NCBI GenBank assembly: GCA_964036155.1 | Contig: OZ038422.1 | Location: forward strand, 4,425,201 to 4,489,200 | Reading direction: 5' to 3' | DNA from: Diploscapter coronatus | Lineage: Eukaryota; Nematoda; Chromadorea; Rhabditida; Rhabditidae | Length of the DNA: 64,000 bases | Notes under the pieces: model-generated | Databases searched by the model: none | What the model was told of the DNA's origin: nothing | The model's input: the letters and a program-made list of their open reading frames with translations, nothing else | Translations under genes and position numbers: made by a program | Shown: positions 1 to 13,200 of the stretch, one piece after another | How the letters are laid out: every line of letters begins with the position of its first letter | How positions within the stretch are numbered: position 1 is the first letter of the stretch

Positions 1-2297
1 AGCATTTCTGACGAAATGCGAATGTGGCTGGGTCTTGGAAACGACCTCGGCTATTGAAGCCTGAAGTATCATTATTATTAATCCAAAAAATGATTGCTGA
101 ACATCTCATTTATCCTGATCAATGAGATACCCGTATGAAAAGGAAATGAATTTCGGATAGAATTTGGTTATGTCATTGTGTCAAAATTTTCAATTTTACA
201 GTGTAACTCAATGAACAATCAAAATTGTTTTACCTAAAAAGAGACCCGATTTCCAAGCCGATTCGATGAACGAATATCCATTGTCTGATATTCGCTCGTG
301 GAAGAAGCATCGAGTTGTATTTCCAGATAGCTGAAGATAAACACATTTAACAATTTTACAATTTGCTTATTTTCCCATGGATTCCTTTGGATAATATCCA
401 TTTCTCCCCCCAAATCCTTCATGTTTTGATCTTTGCGAGGGCTGATTGCATTTCTTGCATTTCTTCGTTGCAACGCGGTCCGCGATCATTCACACACAAA
501 AAGCGGGGATAATTGAGGCTGTGCCTGTATTCAGGGCTAAGAAATGAAGAAACACATCAGTCAACATAGTCATTCTATTGGTTCATGTAATTGTGTAGCA
601 GATCTTAGGCGATTTGGTTGAATATTCTAGTGAAGAAAAACTAATCTGCTGCTGAACTGGGCATATGGTAATCATTTTGGGTTAATTAGTTCGCGTAAAT
701 TTCTACAGAAATGGGTAACTCTTTTGAAGTAGAAGAAGGGAATGAATATCTAAAAGAAAGAAAAATATTTTTAGAAAATATTGTTCTTGGAAGATTTATT
801 TTGTAAGTTATTGAAAATTTTTAGAGTATCTCAGGCTCAAGTTTCATAACCCCATAGAAATGCCCATCGAAATTATATTCCCCAGAAATCTGAATTCCGA
901 ACTAATTTGTCCTTGCCCCACTTGCAGCAAATTATTATTAGGTGGCGCGAGCGCATGTAAATCTGGTTGATATTCACATTTTGCATTTTGTAGAAGAAAC
1001 AAGGAAACTGGAAGGATTACACGGCAATCGTGATGGGATTACCACACATTTGGGGGAGAGGTGTCAAAAGGGGAGGATAAAGCGAAAACAGAATGTGAAA
1101 CTATCGCATAATTTATCTTCTCTTAGAATATGATTTGAAAATTGAAACTTCCCATATTGATTTTCAGAACTGTTACTTTTCGTTTCATGATGTCGACCGA
1201 CAGCATTAAGCGTGCTAATGAGATTTGCCTATGCGTCGAAATGGGAAAGTTACTGATGAATGATCAATAGTGAATTCTGCTTGAAAATAAACTTGACAGA
1301 AATTGATGGAACAATGGAATTGGAGTTTCTAAGCCAAATTAGAATTTGATTGATTTTGTCTTACCCTCAAAGTGATGCGACTCCGTCGATTGAAGCAGAG
1401 GTAGCGACGCGATTGGGCGTGTTGCAGCTGGAAAGCGCCTTCCCGATTAACTTGAACTCGGAATTCAGCTGAAATAGGAAATTTAGTGAATTTCGAAATT
1501 GATTGACAAGCATAAATATACAGTTGGAATAAAGAATGCATGTATTGGTTGATATTGAATTGAATTAATCAAAACCTCAAAATGGAAAACGCGATATATA
1601 GCCTCATACTTGTGTGTTATGATACAATTGAGCTGGAATGAATTTGTCTTATTTGTGTGAACGTTACAATATTTCTGCCGGCATCTTAGAACAACTTTTA
1701 TGATGAAGCTAATCTAGTGTCAATATCGACATTATATCTTTGTGGTGAAGCTGCCACTCTGACATCATTGATTTGGGCCAATTCAAGCTGATCTTCATTC
1801 TTCTTAAAGCATTGTATTTACATCGCAAAATCACGAGACTCGTCTTTTCGATTGATTGTGCTAATAAGTGAGGGTGTTCGGAATTGACATACTCAAGCAG
1901 GCGTGTTCCTCCTTGCCCCGCGCATTCACGTGCCCCATGTAGGTCTGCAACATTCCCTGACTGCACTGATTGTGTAACTGCCAATGAGTTTCCCCCTCAA
2001 CTTCTACAAGGCACTCAGAAAATCGAATATTGTAGCAGATCAGTAGCCTGAAATTGGGATTCTATTACCTGCAAAAAGATTGCATTTTGTAGTTCGTCCT
2101 GGCTAAAAATGATTTCCAGTTTATCCAAAAATGACCTTGATCTTATTTTGTTCGATAAAGAATAAATATAACGAAATAGAGCTATGCTTTTAGGAATAAA
2201 CGTTGAATGATCAAGAGTCACATTGGAAATACCAACTTGCTCAGACTTACAAAATAGTGAGTACTGCTTTGTTGTTACGAAACCATTGAATTCGCAT
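1..2297 (-). CDS. egl-17: Secreted fibroblast growth factor, EGL-17/FGF8-like (3' end off the left edge)
   Basis: Five exons join in phase: 2297-2251, 2047-1893, 1468-1365, 330-234 and 60-1, the last running off the window. The first exon plus the start of the second gives a signal peptide (MRIQWFRNN then a VLTILLLICY core). The FGF beta-trefoil follows: LHNQCSQGMLQTYMGHVNARG, the strand RRYLCFNRRSR equivalent to the FGF YICMN/YLCFN motif, RCFFHERISDNGYSFIESAW equivalent to CxFxExxxxNxYxxxxSxxxxxW, then LFLGFNSRGRFQDP, the FGF GFxxxGR strand. In worms EGL-17 guides migrating sex myoblasts through the FGF receptor EGL-15. The short linkers and signal peptide favour EGL-17 over the long LET-756; the orthology call rests on recall, not a search. 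Introns of about 1 kb (331-1364, here with an isolated 61-270-type AT-rich filler) and 0.4 kb (1469-1892) hold nothing recognisable. Confidence 0.85.
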
Positions 2298-2880
2298 AAC
2301 TCACATCATCAACAATCTGAAATTTATCCTTCTTCAAACATTTCTAGAAACTTTGGCGCCAAAACGATTCCCACGCTTTTTCAAATCTTTTGACAGATGA
2401 CTTTGTCTCTGCTTCGGGTACAGTGGTTTTTCAAAGAACGTGGATTTTTTACACGACTTGAAGAAAAACTCGATAAAAAATGGCTAGAAGAAAACAGAAG
2501 AAAGATGGCCAATGAGACGGAAAACAGAAATGTTGGTTGAGAAAACTGGAAGAAAAAATCGGAAGAAGGAACAACTTGAAGTGAGTAGCCATTTGAAAGA
2601 AGGAGTTGTAGACAATTTGTTACGAGAATAGAAGAAAATGAATGGGGCTCAAGGTGGGAGGCAACGAACGAAAGGGAGATTTATGGAATCGAGAGCGGCA
2701 AGGCGATGACACATCGAGGAGCGATAAAGATAAGATGGTTGCCAAAGAGCAACGAAGATGAACAATCAAAACAAGTTCATCTGTGATCAGACTTGTAATT
2801 TGGGAGAATGGGTTGGGATAATTGGGTAATGAAAAGTGAGCATAATGATGAGACAAAGCTTTTCGTAATTGTGCGATAAA

Positions 2881-3021
2881 ACCAAGTCAGGCCTAGGCAG
2901 ATTTTCAGCCAGGACGAAAAACTATAGGAGAGGGGGTACGCAAATCGAAATTTTTCTAGAGAAATTTGGTACATAAATGGGTACGCACGGAAAATTCGGC
3001 TCAAGTGCTGCCTAGGCTTGG
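2881..3021. repeat. Candidate inverted-repeat (MITE-like) element
   Basis: The left arm CCAAGTCAGGCCTAGGCAG (2882-2900) is mirrored by the right arm CTGCCTAGGCTTGG (3008-3021), whose reverse complement is CCAAGCCTAGGCAG; the left arm carries a 5-base insertion. Inside, GGGTACGCA occurs twice (about 2935 and 2981) as a direct repeat. No clear target-site duplication was found, so this is a candidate only. Confidence 0.3.
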
Positions 3022-3790
3022 ACCAAATTTTCGAAAATATTGATTGACATTAGAAAATTTATGCATACACTATGTAATGAGCAAAGCAATAAGTAAGTAC
3101 AGTAACGGGAATGAATGATTCAGTATAGTTGCAAAATTTTTGCGATTTTCTCTCAAAATCGATCAATTTTAATCAAGTACACTGAAGTGTCGGAGTGATC
3201 ATGAGAAACACTTGAATAATCGAAAGTGCCAAGTTTTTACAGGAGTTGAAAATTTGTTCAGAAATCATGTAGCACTTGTACCTGAGTAATTGTTTAAACC
3301 ATGAATCAATTTGAGGAGCTGAGAAAGGTCGTCGAGTTTATATTTAATCAAAACTATCTCATCTACAGATGAAAAGTTATCTGATGAAGAATGCGCCTAC
3401 TTTGTCATAACTGAGTAGTACGGTAGAATAGTCAATCTTGCAAATGACTACGAAAAGAAGTCAACAAAAATCGATAAACTCCGTTGGAATTCATCATTAG
3501 ACAGCTACATAATTCGCATAATAGCTTTCGGCTGGAAAAATGTTCTCATCGCATCGAAATGATAGGGTCTGGGGCACCGCCCGTGGCTGGCTCTGTTTCA
3601 GACAGTTCGAATGTCGAACACAGGAACCCCCTTCTTCTACCCCCTCTCTGAAGTGACTGCCCTGCTTGACTTCTGCATGCCTGCCTGCCTGCAACTGGTT
3701 TGCATTTCATTAATTGGCAAAAAGTGAGGCACTTTCAAGGGGAGGAAGGACAGTTTGTTGCAGGCAGAGGCAGAGGAAGAGCGACAAAGG

Positions 3791-4146
3791 ACAAGTGTCG
3801 GAGTGTCGTCAGGTGCGGGGAAATCATCCAAATGCACATTTACAGGGAGCAAATTCAAGGTGAACGAGCTATTTTTGTAACTACATTTTGGCAAAGTGGA
3901 GCGAAAGTCGAGATAAGACAGGTTTATCTATTCCTGCAAAGGCGAACTTCGTGCTTGTCGATACAGGGTCAATATTTTATCCTAGCTGCTTCTAAACTGT
4001 GTAGAGGGTTACAGTTTGTGCATGCAGACAGAGAGAAGGATGAGATGCACGAAACAGAGAACAAGTGCCGGAGTACCGTCAGGCATAAGGGAATCATCTA
4101 AATGCACATTTTCAGAGAGCAAATTCAAGATGAACGAGCTATTTTT
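3791..4146. repeat. Direct repeat, two 86-base copies 270 bases apart
   Basis: Copy 1 at 3791-3876 and copy 2 at 4061-4146 share ACAAGTG(T/C)CGGAGT, the run AAATGCACATTT, and GAGCAAATTCAAG followed by TGAACGAGCTATTTTT. Weaker similarity continues past both ends, so the original unit was probably about 270 bases duplicated in tandem and since diverged. Some of the open frame here is caused by the duplication; I do not consider it a gene. Confidence 0.7.
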
Positions 4147-5455
4147 AAAAGTGAAATTTAACGCAATTTATATCTGTCTATTAGCAGAGCTAGAGTAAAC
4201 TGTAGCAATGTGACAGAAAGGTCAAGATGGACAAGTTCACTTATTCACGCTAGGCTGAGTTTCGCTATGGTTGAAGAAGGTACGAAATTTGATGCCGAAA
4301 AGTTACAAGGTCAAAAGCATCGATCTTAGTGAGAATGTCTCCGGAAAAAATTTGTCAATGGTATGAATTACCGTAACCTAATAGCTGTCAATAAAAGGAG
4401 TGGAGAAATTTGAATATTCTCATGGTGGAGAGTGTGGCTTTGCAATTGAGCGTGGAGATGAGTGAGAAAGAACGAAGAAAGGGATATGAGATAAAGAAAA
4501 AGAAAAGTGGGATGAGATTAATGCAAGAAAGAGAACAGTTCTGAGGAATGCAAAACAGAGGATAGAGAATGAATGACTAACTAATGGGCACTTCGAATAG
4601 GCTAAAGCTTGGGTTTGAGTTGGAGCATGGGAAAGTTTTGGGTTTGTGATCTCACCGATCATTATTGAAAAATTTCAAGATCGCAACATTTCAAATAGAA
4701 CATAAGCATGATATAGTAAAGCGATAGCCTGAATTGAATATGGATATTATAAAACCTTATGAAGTAGAGACAATTATAGATTTTCTAGAAACTATTGCAA
4801 TGACGACGGTATAAAGAAAGTAAAAAAATTCTCATACAATAGTGAAAATATGTCGATTTCGCTGGAAAGGGGAATACTATGAAAAATGGAAGTGTGAAAA
4901 TGGAACTGTTCGGAATGTTTTCTTTGCGACATTTTTCTTCAGCGGAAATCATCAGTAACAGTACATTTTTAGTCAAGTGCGCGTATAAATTTACAAGTGC
5001 CACTTCATACACACGGCTGATGATTGTTGCACAAGGAATCGAAGGGAGCGGAATGCATGTGATTTTGGAAAATTTTTGACTTTTTTGTGATCTTCTAGAA
5101 ATTTTTTCAGACAAGAATTGAAAATATAATGTATAAAATAGCACAACTTAATTTGTATATATCCTGCGGATTTGGAGAAATAAAATCTACTTAAAGGAGA
5201 GAATAAAACTTGACTAAATCATCAGACGATATAGAACGACTAGGACAAGTTGAAAAATAAACTATTCAAAACACCGGATATGCTTCCTCTCATGAGACGA
5301 AGAAGCAGAATGATCTTGTCGCATGTTTGTTGCTATTTCTTTTATTTTATTTTGTTCGATTTGATCGTTTTCCTTGAAATCCGCTATGCTCATGAATTAG
5401 AAGCTCTGTACACGTGTATTTTTTTGTGTTTTCCTTCCTTCTTCATTTTTCTCAG

Positions 5456-5532
5456 ATTGCATCAAACCTTTCAGCCTCAGCTCCGGCATTCGGCGGCACA
5501 TTTAGTCGCTTTCGCAGAAATCCACAGCCCAG
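5456..5532 (+). other. Orphan exon-like island
   Basis: A GC-richer 77-base segment sits between a good acceptor (CTTCATTTTTCTCAG) and a plausible donor (CCCAG then GTTGAT). In frame it reads IASNLSASAPAFGGTFSRFR and on to RNPQPR. It ends in phase 2 and does not join in frame to the membrane-protein start at 6194. It may be an alternative upstream exon, part of a small unannotated gene, or chance. Confidence 0.22.
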
Positions 5533-6193
5533 GTTGATCTGTGAAAATGAAACAACAAGAAATATGAAAGAATGCAACTTGCAACCATCGAAAATAAACT
5601 AGAATTTTATCAGAAATTTTGAGAAAATCATGAATGAGCAAGGCAAATTGAATTTTGATTTAAAACATTCAACATTTGACCCGAATTTTTCTGATTTTCG
5701 TTTTAGGCCTTGTTGAATGCATACTAAGTGTTCTTCTTCGAACTAAAGTATTCTTTTTCATTCAAACTTCTACAGAGATCGCGTATCAATTACCACATTA
5801 GGCAAATTTAAAAAGCAAATATCTCCATAGTCTCAAATCAATAGGTGCTCAAGGCGTTCAGGTCAAGTATCAAATTTCAGTCGAACACCTAAAAACCCTA
5901 GTCTCATGCGTCAGTTGCAATGTTCACGTAGTCTAAGATAATTTCGACAATTTGTCATTTTTATAATGCATTTCTGCGACTTTCTTGCCAACTGCCTCCG
6001 TGAGTCTGTTTTTTCCCGCTTCTTGTGTCCATTTTTTCTTCTCCGCTTCTTCTGCGTCACTTTATCCCTCATTTTCACAGCTGCAGCCTCGTTTCATGCT
6101 CGTTTTCTCGTATTACTTTGCGTTGTGATTTCCCAGAACTCGACTATCGATAATTTTCTAGCCTATTATCATTTTTAGACATCAATTTCCAAG

Positions 6194-6846
6194 ATGTCTC
6201 CCGAAGAGAGCATCGTTTTATTCGGACTATTAGCTTTATTCTGCTTCACCTTATCATACCCGTTTCTGATGGCGTTCATAATAATCGTGATTTTATTTTT
6301 ACTCTTCTTCCTTCGACAGAATGGATACCACAACATTGATGAAGTTTCGAATGTTTCTAACAGCTCATTTATCACAACTGCTTCTCCAAAACCGTATTCT
6401 GCAATGAGTAATTCGATGATGTCTACTTCCATAACGAGCTATTCGAATGCAATTTATTCTGGATCACCAAGTGAGTCAGGATAATTTTATCGAGAATCTC
6501 TGGTTAATGAGCCGATAGGCATACATGTTTTTTCTTTCATCCATTTCAAATTTTCCCGAAGAGATCTTGCTGACCGCCTTCTATCCGCACATCAATCTCG
6601 ATTTATTTTTCAGCTAGCGTCTTCGGCATGCCAGTAAGCAACAACAACGACGACGACGACGACGACGACGGTGATCGTTTGTCAAAGAGACGAAAATCGC
6701 AGAAGGAGATTTTGGCCGAGGCGATCGCCGAGAACCCAGATCCGAGCGACAAGTGGGGTCCCTTGCTGCTGACTTACCAAGTGCCCAACATGACACAACA
6801 CTACGAGACTCTCAGTCGATATTTCAGCAATTCGCATAATTATTGA
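6194..6846 (+). CDS. Small single-pass membrane protein with acidic poly-Asp tail, function unknown
   Basis: Two exons, 6194-6470 and 6614-6846, join in phase to 169 residues. The start lies 16 bases behind an acceptor-like ATCATTTTTAG, as in trans-spliced worm genes. Residues about 5-38 are strongly hydrophobic (ESIVLFGLLALFCFTLSY then FLMAFIIIVILFLLFF), consistent with a signal anchor or two close membrane segments. A Ser/Thr/Asn-rich stretch follows. Exon 2 opens with SVFGMPVSNNN and a run of seven Asp encoded almost purely by GAC, then the basic patch RLSKRRKSQK and a helical segment ending SRYFSNSHNY. I do not recognise the family. The two-exon phase match and codon bias make a real gene likely. 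Confidence 0.6.
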
Positions 6847-7260
6847 AATTAAGAAATGTCAAAAATTATTTACACGAAACTCAAATATTTCATGATCTAA
6901 AAGAACAAGTCACGATTTTTTCGAACTTTTTAGGATTGATTTTCTAAGTACGGGGTAATCATTATTTTTTCTTGCGACCAAATTTGTAAGAAATTCCTCT
7001 AGATGGGTAAACTTTCAATGAATTTGGTATGAGTTTGAATTTCCTTATTTGGATAAAATTTTGAGTGTCAGCCAGAAATAGGCCGTTTATCTTCATCTCG
7101 TGAACACCCTCATGTGTGGTTATCTCCTTCCTTTCCTCAGGGAATTGTCCGGTTGATGTTTCATGTTTGCAAGACGCAGATCCTCATTTGCATGTGTCGG
7201 GATTTAGTTTTTCTTAGCTTTGCTATAAACTTCCTGAAATTTCAGAGTTATTCTGCAAAA

Positions 7261-10200
7261 ATGGCTCTTTTCGTAGGGTTGATTCAAAAATCGCCTTTTC
7301 GGAAGCGTAAAATTGAAATTCATCCAATTCAGGTTAGTCGGTTTTTATTTTCATCAAATACTGAAGAAACGTCGAGCGTCAGAGATGAATCGAAATTGTG
7401 CCTTTGGTTCGGATTCGGGAATTTTTGAGCAAAACTCTACTCCGATTTATATCTTTCAAAATATCATTACTATTCATTCAGTTGAGAATGATTGCCAATC
7501 TTTGAAAAACTGTTGATTTGCACTTTTCCGAGCTAGTGAAATGATATCATTTTTCAACTTCTTTCTTTTGACAGATTCGAGTTTTGATTAGAATCCAAGT
7601 TCGCGATAAATATCCACTCCAGAAAATAAAAGAGCAAAAGTTATCTATCCAACGAGCCTAATGAAAGTAAGTTTGGGTCGACGCCCACAACAAAAATAGA
7701 AAAATAGGATACTTCACAAGTGAACGAATAAAGGGAGGTAGAAAGTAAGCGATCTCTTCAGATTTCCTATTTCCTGATTCCTGACTGCAGCTTAAATGGA
7801 TGGGTGTGGACTTCATCTGGACTCATTAGCTTCATACGTGGGTGTGCACTTAGGATAGTGTGGCTTGAATGGTTGGATTTGAGACGGAAACAAACAAAAT
7901 AGAAATAAGGCAGTAGTATTTTTGATCCATAGATTTTGATTCCTGATTGGAGTCGGTTGAAAGGGCGTGGGCTTCATTGAGATTCATTAGCCTCTTAGTG
8001 TGGGTGTGCAGCGAGTTAAGTGTGGTTTGAATGGTAGAATCTGAGCGGGCAGATTGCAAGCCAACCAGTTAGAAGGCGGAAATGAAGTAGAAATGAAAGT
8101 ACTGCGGTACTGACAATTCACTCTATCACAAAAGAATCAAAGGAATAGTTGGAGCATGAAGCAAAACGAGCTGCATTCCTTTCGTTTGATGCATTGGTGC
8201 ACGCCTTGTTGAGTAAGGACTACAAGCAACTCTGACCCATTGTGTCATACTACAACTCATAAGGAGCTGAGCTTTATTCTACAGAATGGTTGTGGCGGAA
8301 TTACTCTTCTAAGTGAAAGACAATTCGTCTATGATAATCCGAGCTTTTCTTTGCTTATGATTTCATAACTTGTAGTATTAAATACCAAGTTACGGTGCCA
8401 TTTTATTCCTATTTTCCGTTTGATAGGTTGAAAAATGATATTTGTTCGAGAACATTCTACTGTTCATCTCCAATCTTACGTGACCATTCCACGCTTGAAC
8501 TCCAGCAGAATAAATCCCACAATTGTTTGAACTCCACTCTTCTCTGACTTTTCCAATCCCACACAAACCAAAGCAGAGCCGACCTGCCGCAATTGCTTTA
8601 TGCTTTTATCGCTCTTCACTTTCTGACTCTATTTCGCGCATTTTGTGCCCAGTTGAATTGGTGATCGTTTTCTTGCAAAAAGGTTATCAGTAGCTCACAA
8701 CACATTTTTTTTCGGATTTTATGACACTTTCTCAATTGAAATTGATTTCCATCGATAAAATTCCAATCTCCCAATTTATTGTTTTGAACTTTAAAGCTAT
8801 TGGCATTTCTTCTATTATTTGATTCAATTCGTCGAATGCATCGTTTGAATCTAAATAATGCTAGACTGATTTATGAAATTGAAAATGCTACATTTTCTTA
8901 AGAATCGTGCTCAATATGAGGACTTTTGCTATTTCATAACTTCTCCCATGTACATGTTACTTGATTACCTCAAAACCACTAAATTTCATAATCATCCTCT
9001 TTCCTCGTTCACCCAGCTGAGCAGCACGTGTTGACGTTCTTCCTTCCCCCAAGCTTCGTGTTCTTTTTGTTTTGCCCTGCAACTTTATGACCCATTCGCT
9101 CATGCAGCTCATACATAAGTTGCCCCTTGAGGCTGCATCGATTTCCCCACAAATAAAAATGACGATCCCCTTTGTCTTTATATCTTCGCCTTTGACATTT
9201 GTTCTTTAGCTCTTTAGCTCTTCAGCTCTTTATTGCTGAAACTTCGCACTTTCCATGCATACTGCGTCAAATCTGCAACCTCTATTGGATAATTTCAAAG
9301 TTTGAATTAGTGATCTCAAGAATTTTCATGAAATCTTGATTTTCTCGAATTTTATGATAAACGTTTCCTCTTAAACCCATTCTGATCTGACATTTGCCAT
9401 TCCCAAATATTCAATGTCCAATTCAATTTAAAGTTCGATAAAAGCGATTTTGCGATGTTTGCATTTTACTCATTTTATGGTTCTCCTTATAAATTTGCGA
9501 AGTTTGTAGTTTCGATGCTCGAATTTATTTTTGGAAATGGTATTTAATCATTTTCTAAGAAATTTTGCTGAATATGTTCTGGAATAGATTTTTGTATCTC
9601 TTCTAGCAAATTGTGCTGATGCTACTCAAAGCGATTGCGCACAATGGTCTTCCTTAACAATGACATCAAACATGATCAAGATATTCCAGCTAGATTCATC
9701 TTTCAGCAATTTGCATAATAATCTTTTCCTAATCATCGGCTATTTCATCATCGATGCAAAAAGTTGAACATTTTCTTGACAAGTTACTAGTCCTTTTTTA
9801 TTTTTCACGCTTTGCTATCTCATCTTCCCTGCGCGTGAAGATCAGCATGATCATTCGTTATATTTGGCCAGGAAGCTTGATCTTCTCAGCAATTATGCAT
9901 AATCATCATCATCTTCCATGTTCATAGACTATTTCATCATACCTGCATCGATTTGATTTTTCCTCTGCAAGTTACTGGACTGTATTGGTTTTTCGTTCCC
10001 CTCTTCCATCGATATCTCATCTCCTCGATGCGTGAAAATCTGTGCCAATGTGGATGAGGGATCGAGGACAGGGTCTTTCTCCCCAACTTGCCTCACTCCA
10101 ATCGCTCTTTCTTCGTACTTTTCTCCCATTCCTTTGCATCTTTGCATTCCCCCTCTTTGCTGGTATTGACTTTAGAAGAAGCATTGAAGAGAAGAGGAAG

Positions 10201-13200
10201 AAAGGGAAGGGCAATGAGGCAACCAAAGTCTGCTTTCTACTTTCTGCAGTCCAAAGCCATACAATCACACACCGACTGCCGCTGCACAGTTGCGCAACCA
10301 CCTGCATGTGTATTTCGAGCGATTTTCATTTGTACTTGGGTTTCGGTGTAGAATTTTTGAACATACGTGATTGTTAGTTGGAGCACGACTTCCGAATTTT
10401 CTGCTTTGAGCTTCTTGACATTTTCAAAATCAAAAATAGAGCATCTGCATCCATTATTCTCGCACCAGTTAAAATATTTCGAATCGTATGGAAATTTCCC
10501 AACTTTAAAAATTATCTTGAAATTTTTCTGATTCCTCGAAAGTCATTTTGAGCACATTCGGATTCAGATAGTTCCTCGTTTCAGTTTCATTGTCTTTCAT
10601 GTCTCGATTTCTCCATTCACAAATGCAGCTCACAGTTTCCTTTCCTGTAGATGAGGCTATTTTGCCTCTGGCCCATTCCATTCCCCCATTTCTCTCCTCA
10701 TTTTGATTCATTTTTCCTCTATCTCTCTCTACATCCTTCTCCCCTATTTTCCTATTTCGTTTTTCTTGTGACTTATTTTCTTATTTTCATGTTCCTCCCT
10801 TCCCGTCCTTACATCTTTCCTTCGAGAAATTATGCAATGACTCTATGCGTGTGAATGCAACGCTCAATTTCAACTCCAATACTCGCATTTTCTATCGATT
10901 TTCTCGATGATTTCATGATTCTTCGATTCTTCACTGATTTTTTCCTGAATTGCAAACAGTACTTCTCCCTGGAATGTGTGTTTCAGAAACACTGGTTCAT
11001 CGCTTTCATGTGAAAATTTTGTTTGAAATCTGGATGATGTTTCAATTTACTTTGTACTTTCTTTGACAAATTTGAACCTTCAATGTGTTGCGTGCCAAAT
11101 CGTCGACTTTGTTCCAATTTGCATAATATCTTCTGCAGTATTATTATTATTTGGTGAATTTTCTGAACCATCATTTTGCAGAGTAGAAAGGGTTTTCATT
11201 GAATCTTTGCGGAAATTCTTCTAAATAGTCTGTTTCTAGACGTCTATCCAAACACAGTCTGATTCATTTATCTCTTTGCTTCTTTTCAAGCTTTTTATGT
11301 ATGTGTTCAGTATCTGCTCCTATCATTTCATCCGATTCTCTTCATCTTTCCATCTTCTCTGTGCACAGTGCCTCCCACACTCGTTTGCATGAGTCACTTT
11401 GCATTTGGTCTGCTGGACTGCCGACTGCAGTAGATCCGAAAAGAGCAGTCCAGTCAGGCAGTCAGTCACTGATTATTTATTCCGAACATTTTCATATGCA
11501 CTTCTCTTCCCATTGCGCTGCTGAACATTTGATCAATCTTCAATTTCGGATCACTTCATTTTTGAGAATCTTATGAAATTCACATGCAATTTTGGAATTG
11601 CTTAGTTCAGAGATTTTTGCAGATTCTATTTGGCAATTTATCTTTTCAGGGTCTTTATTCAGAAAAAAATTATTACTATTATTATTCAATTTTTAAATTG
11701 TGATTCTTCCAGAAATTCCTTCATCATCGATGTTTACTTCTAAATCGAAAATTAATTAGGGCTCCATTTCCAGCTTTTATCAATTTCCTTCTTTTCATTG
11801 CTCATTTCGTTAAATTCAATAATTGCTTGTTTTTCTGCCTTTTCACCTTTTTCCAGCTTTTCATCGACTTATTCCGATTCTGCAAATGGCTTGATTGCTC
11901 ACACTCTTCACCTTTTCATTTTTTTTCTGAAAAATCAGCTTTTGTTTTCATTTTTCTTGATTGGCATGTTTTATTCTCCGAAGCATATTCATCAAAAGTG
12001 AATCGAATTACGCAATATCAATGAATTTGTGAATGAGCATTCGGTGTAGGCGAAATAATGCCATTTTGATATTTTTGAATTTGATACTCAAATGTTACGC
12101 CTTTTTACTTCTAATCCTGAGACCATCCTTCATTTATTAGTCACTCCGCAACTTTTCTATCCATCAAGCTGCACATGTTGCGCGTTCTTTATTTCATTAA
12201 ATGTTCATCTCGAGAAATATGCGAGAAAAATTATGCAGTCATTCTCATTGGGATGAGTCGGCGTGAGAGCCGTTGACTTTGACATCTGTAAACAATTTGT
12301 GGGAGGAGGTACGACAAAATGCGAAGCAAGAGGCGAGAAAATGTCCTACACTTGCAAAATGATGCAGAAGTGTTTCTCAGATATTTTTAAACGTTAATTT
12401 CATCCTTAATTTTTTTATCTACGTTATTCCATCACAAATTGAATGACTTTTCCAAATGGGTAGCAGTTGAATTGTGTTGATTTTTTTTTCATAAAGCTGT
12501 TTCTCGTTCTTTCCAGAATCTCCTCTGCTTCATGATTATGCTATTTAGAAAGGGTGGACGCTGTTGCTCATTCCCACTCACCACGCCCTTTATTGTCTTA
12601 TTGTCTTACGGCTGTCATTATGTCACTGTTTGCGGTTGTATTTTAGAAAAGTTCTACTCGATCAATCACACACACACACACACACACACACATTATGAAA
12701 TTTATTTACACGTGTTTACGAACTCTAACTATCCTTTCTAAATTACTATGGAACGTTTGACTCACCATGTTCTATTTTCAATTTTACCTTTACTTTTTTC
12801 AATATGATGGATTTTTCTTTACGTCTGGCCTATTTCATCTTATCATGCAATAATTTTTAGATTCAAATTTATTTTTCCGACTCATTCCTCACTCCAAGCG
12901 TTGCCTAATTCATACTTTCTTTTAACCTATATGTCTTATTTCGACTTCATTGGTTCGAGTTTGCTCAAAGACTTTCCCCTCTACTTCTCATACTGCATCT
13001 CTGTTCTCTCTCTTACATTTTCTTCTCTATTTCTCCTTCGAGCTTCTTCTTTATGTCCACACAAACAGAAGCAACACAACAATGCCTTCTTGCAGTGTCA
13101 ATGAACTGTGTTTCCCCTTCCTGTAAGAGACAAGCAATGTTAGGAGATTATAAGAGTTCTTCTAGAACCTATTATGAAATCATCCTGTCATTACCTATTT

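Larger units (their letters stand above)
2298..6193. other. Intergenic stretch between divergent FGF and membrane-protein genes
   Basis: This stretch holds the promoters of two divergently transcribed genes. Apart from an inverted repeat (2881-3021), a direct repeat (3791-4146), a GC-richer patch at about 3540-3690 and one exon-like island (5456-5532), I see no coding signal. The open frames here are short and of biased composition. An acceptor-like TTTTTAG at about 6173-6178, 16 bases before the next start codon, looks like a trans-splice site. Confidence 0.55.

Noticed and set aside
1..57. Plus-strand frame ending in a stop that could be a last exon
   Set aside because: The minus strand of the same bases encodes the FGF exon (GFNSRGRFQDP...) with an exact in-phase acceptor; the plus frame is its shadow.
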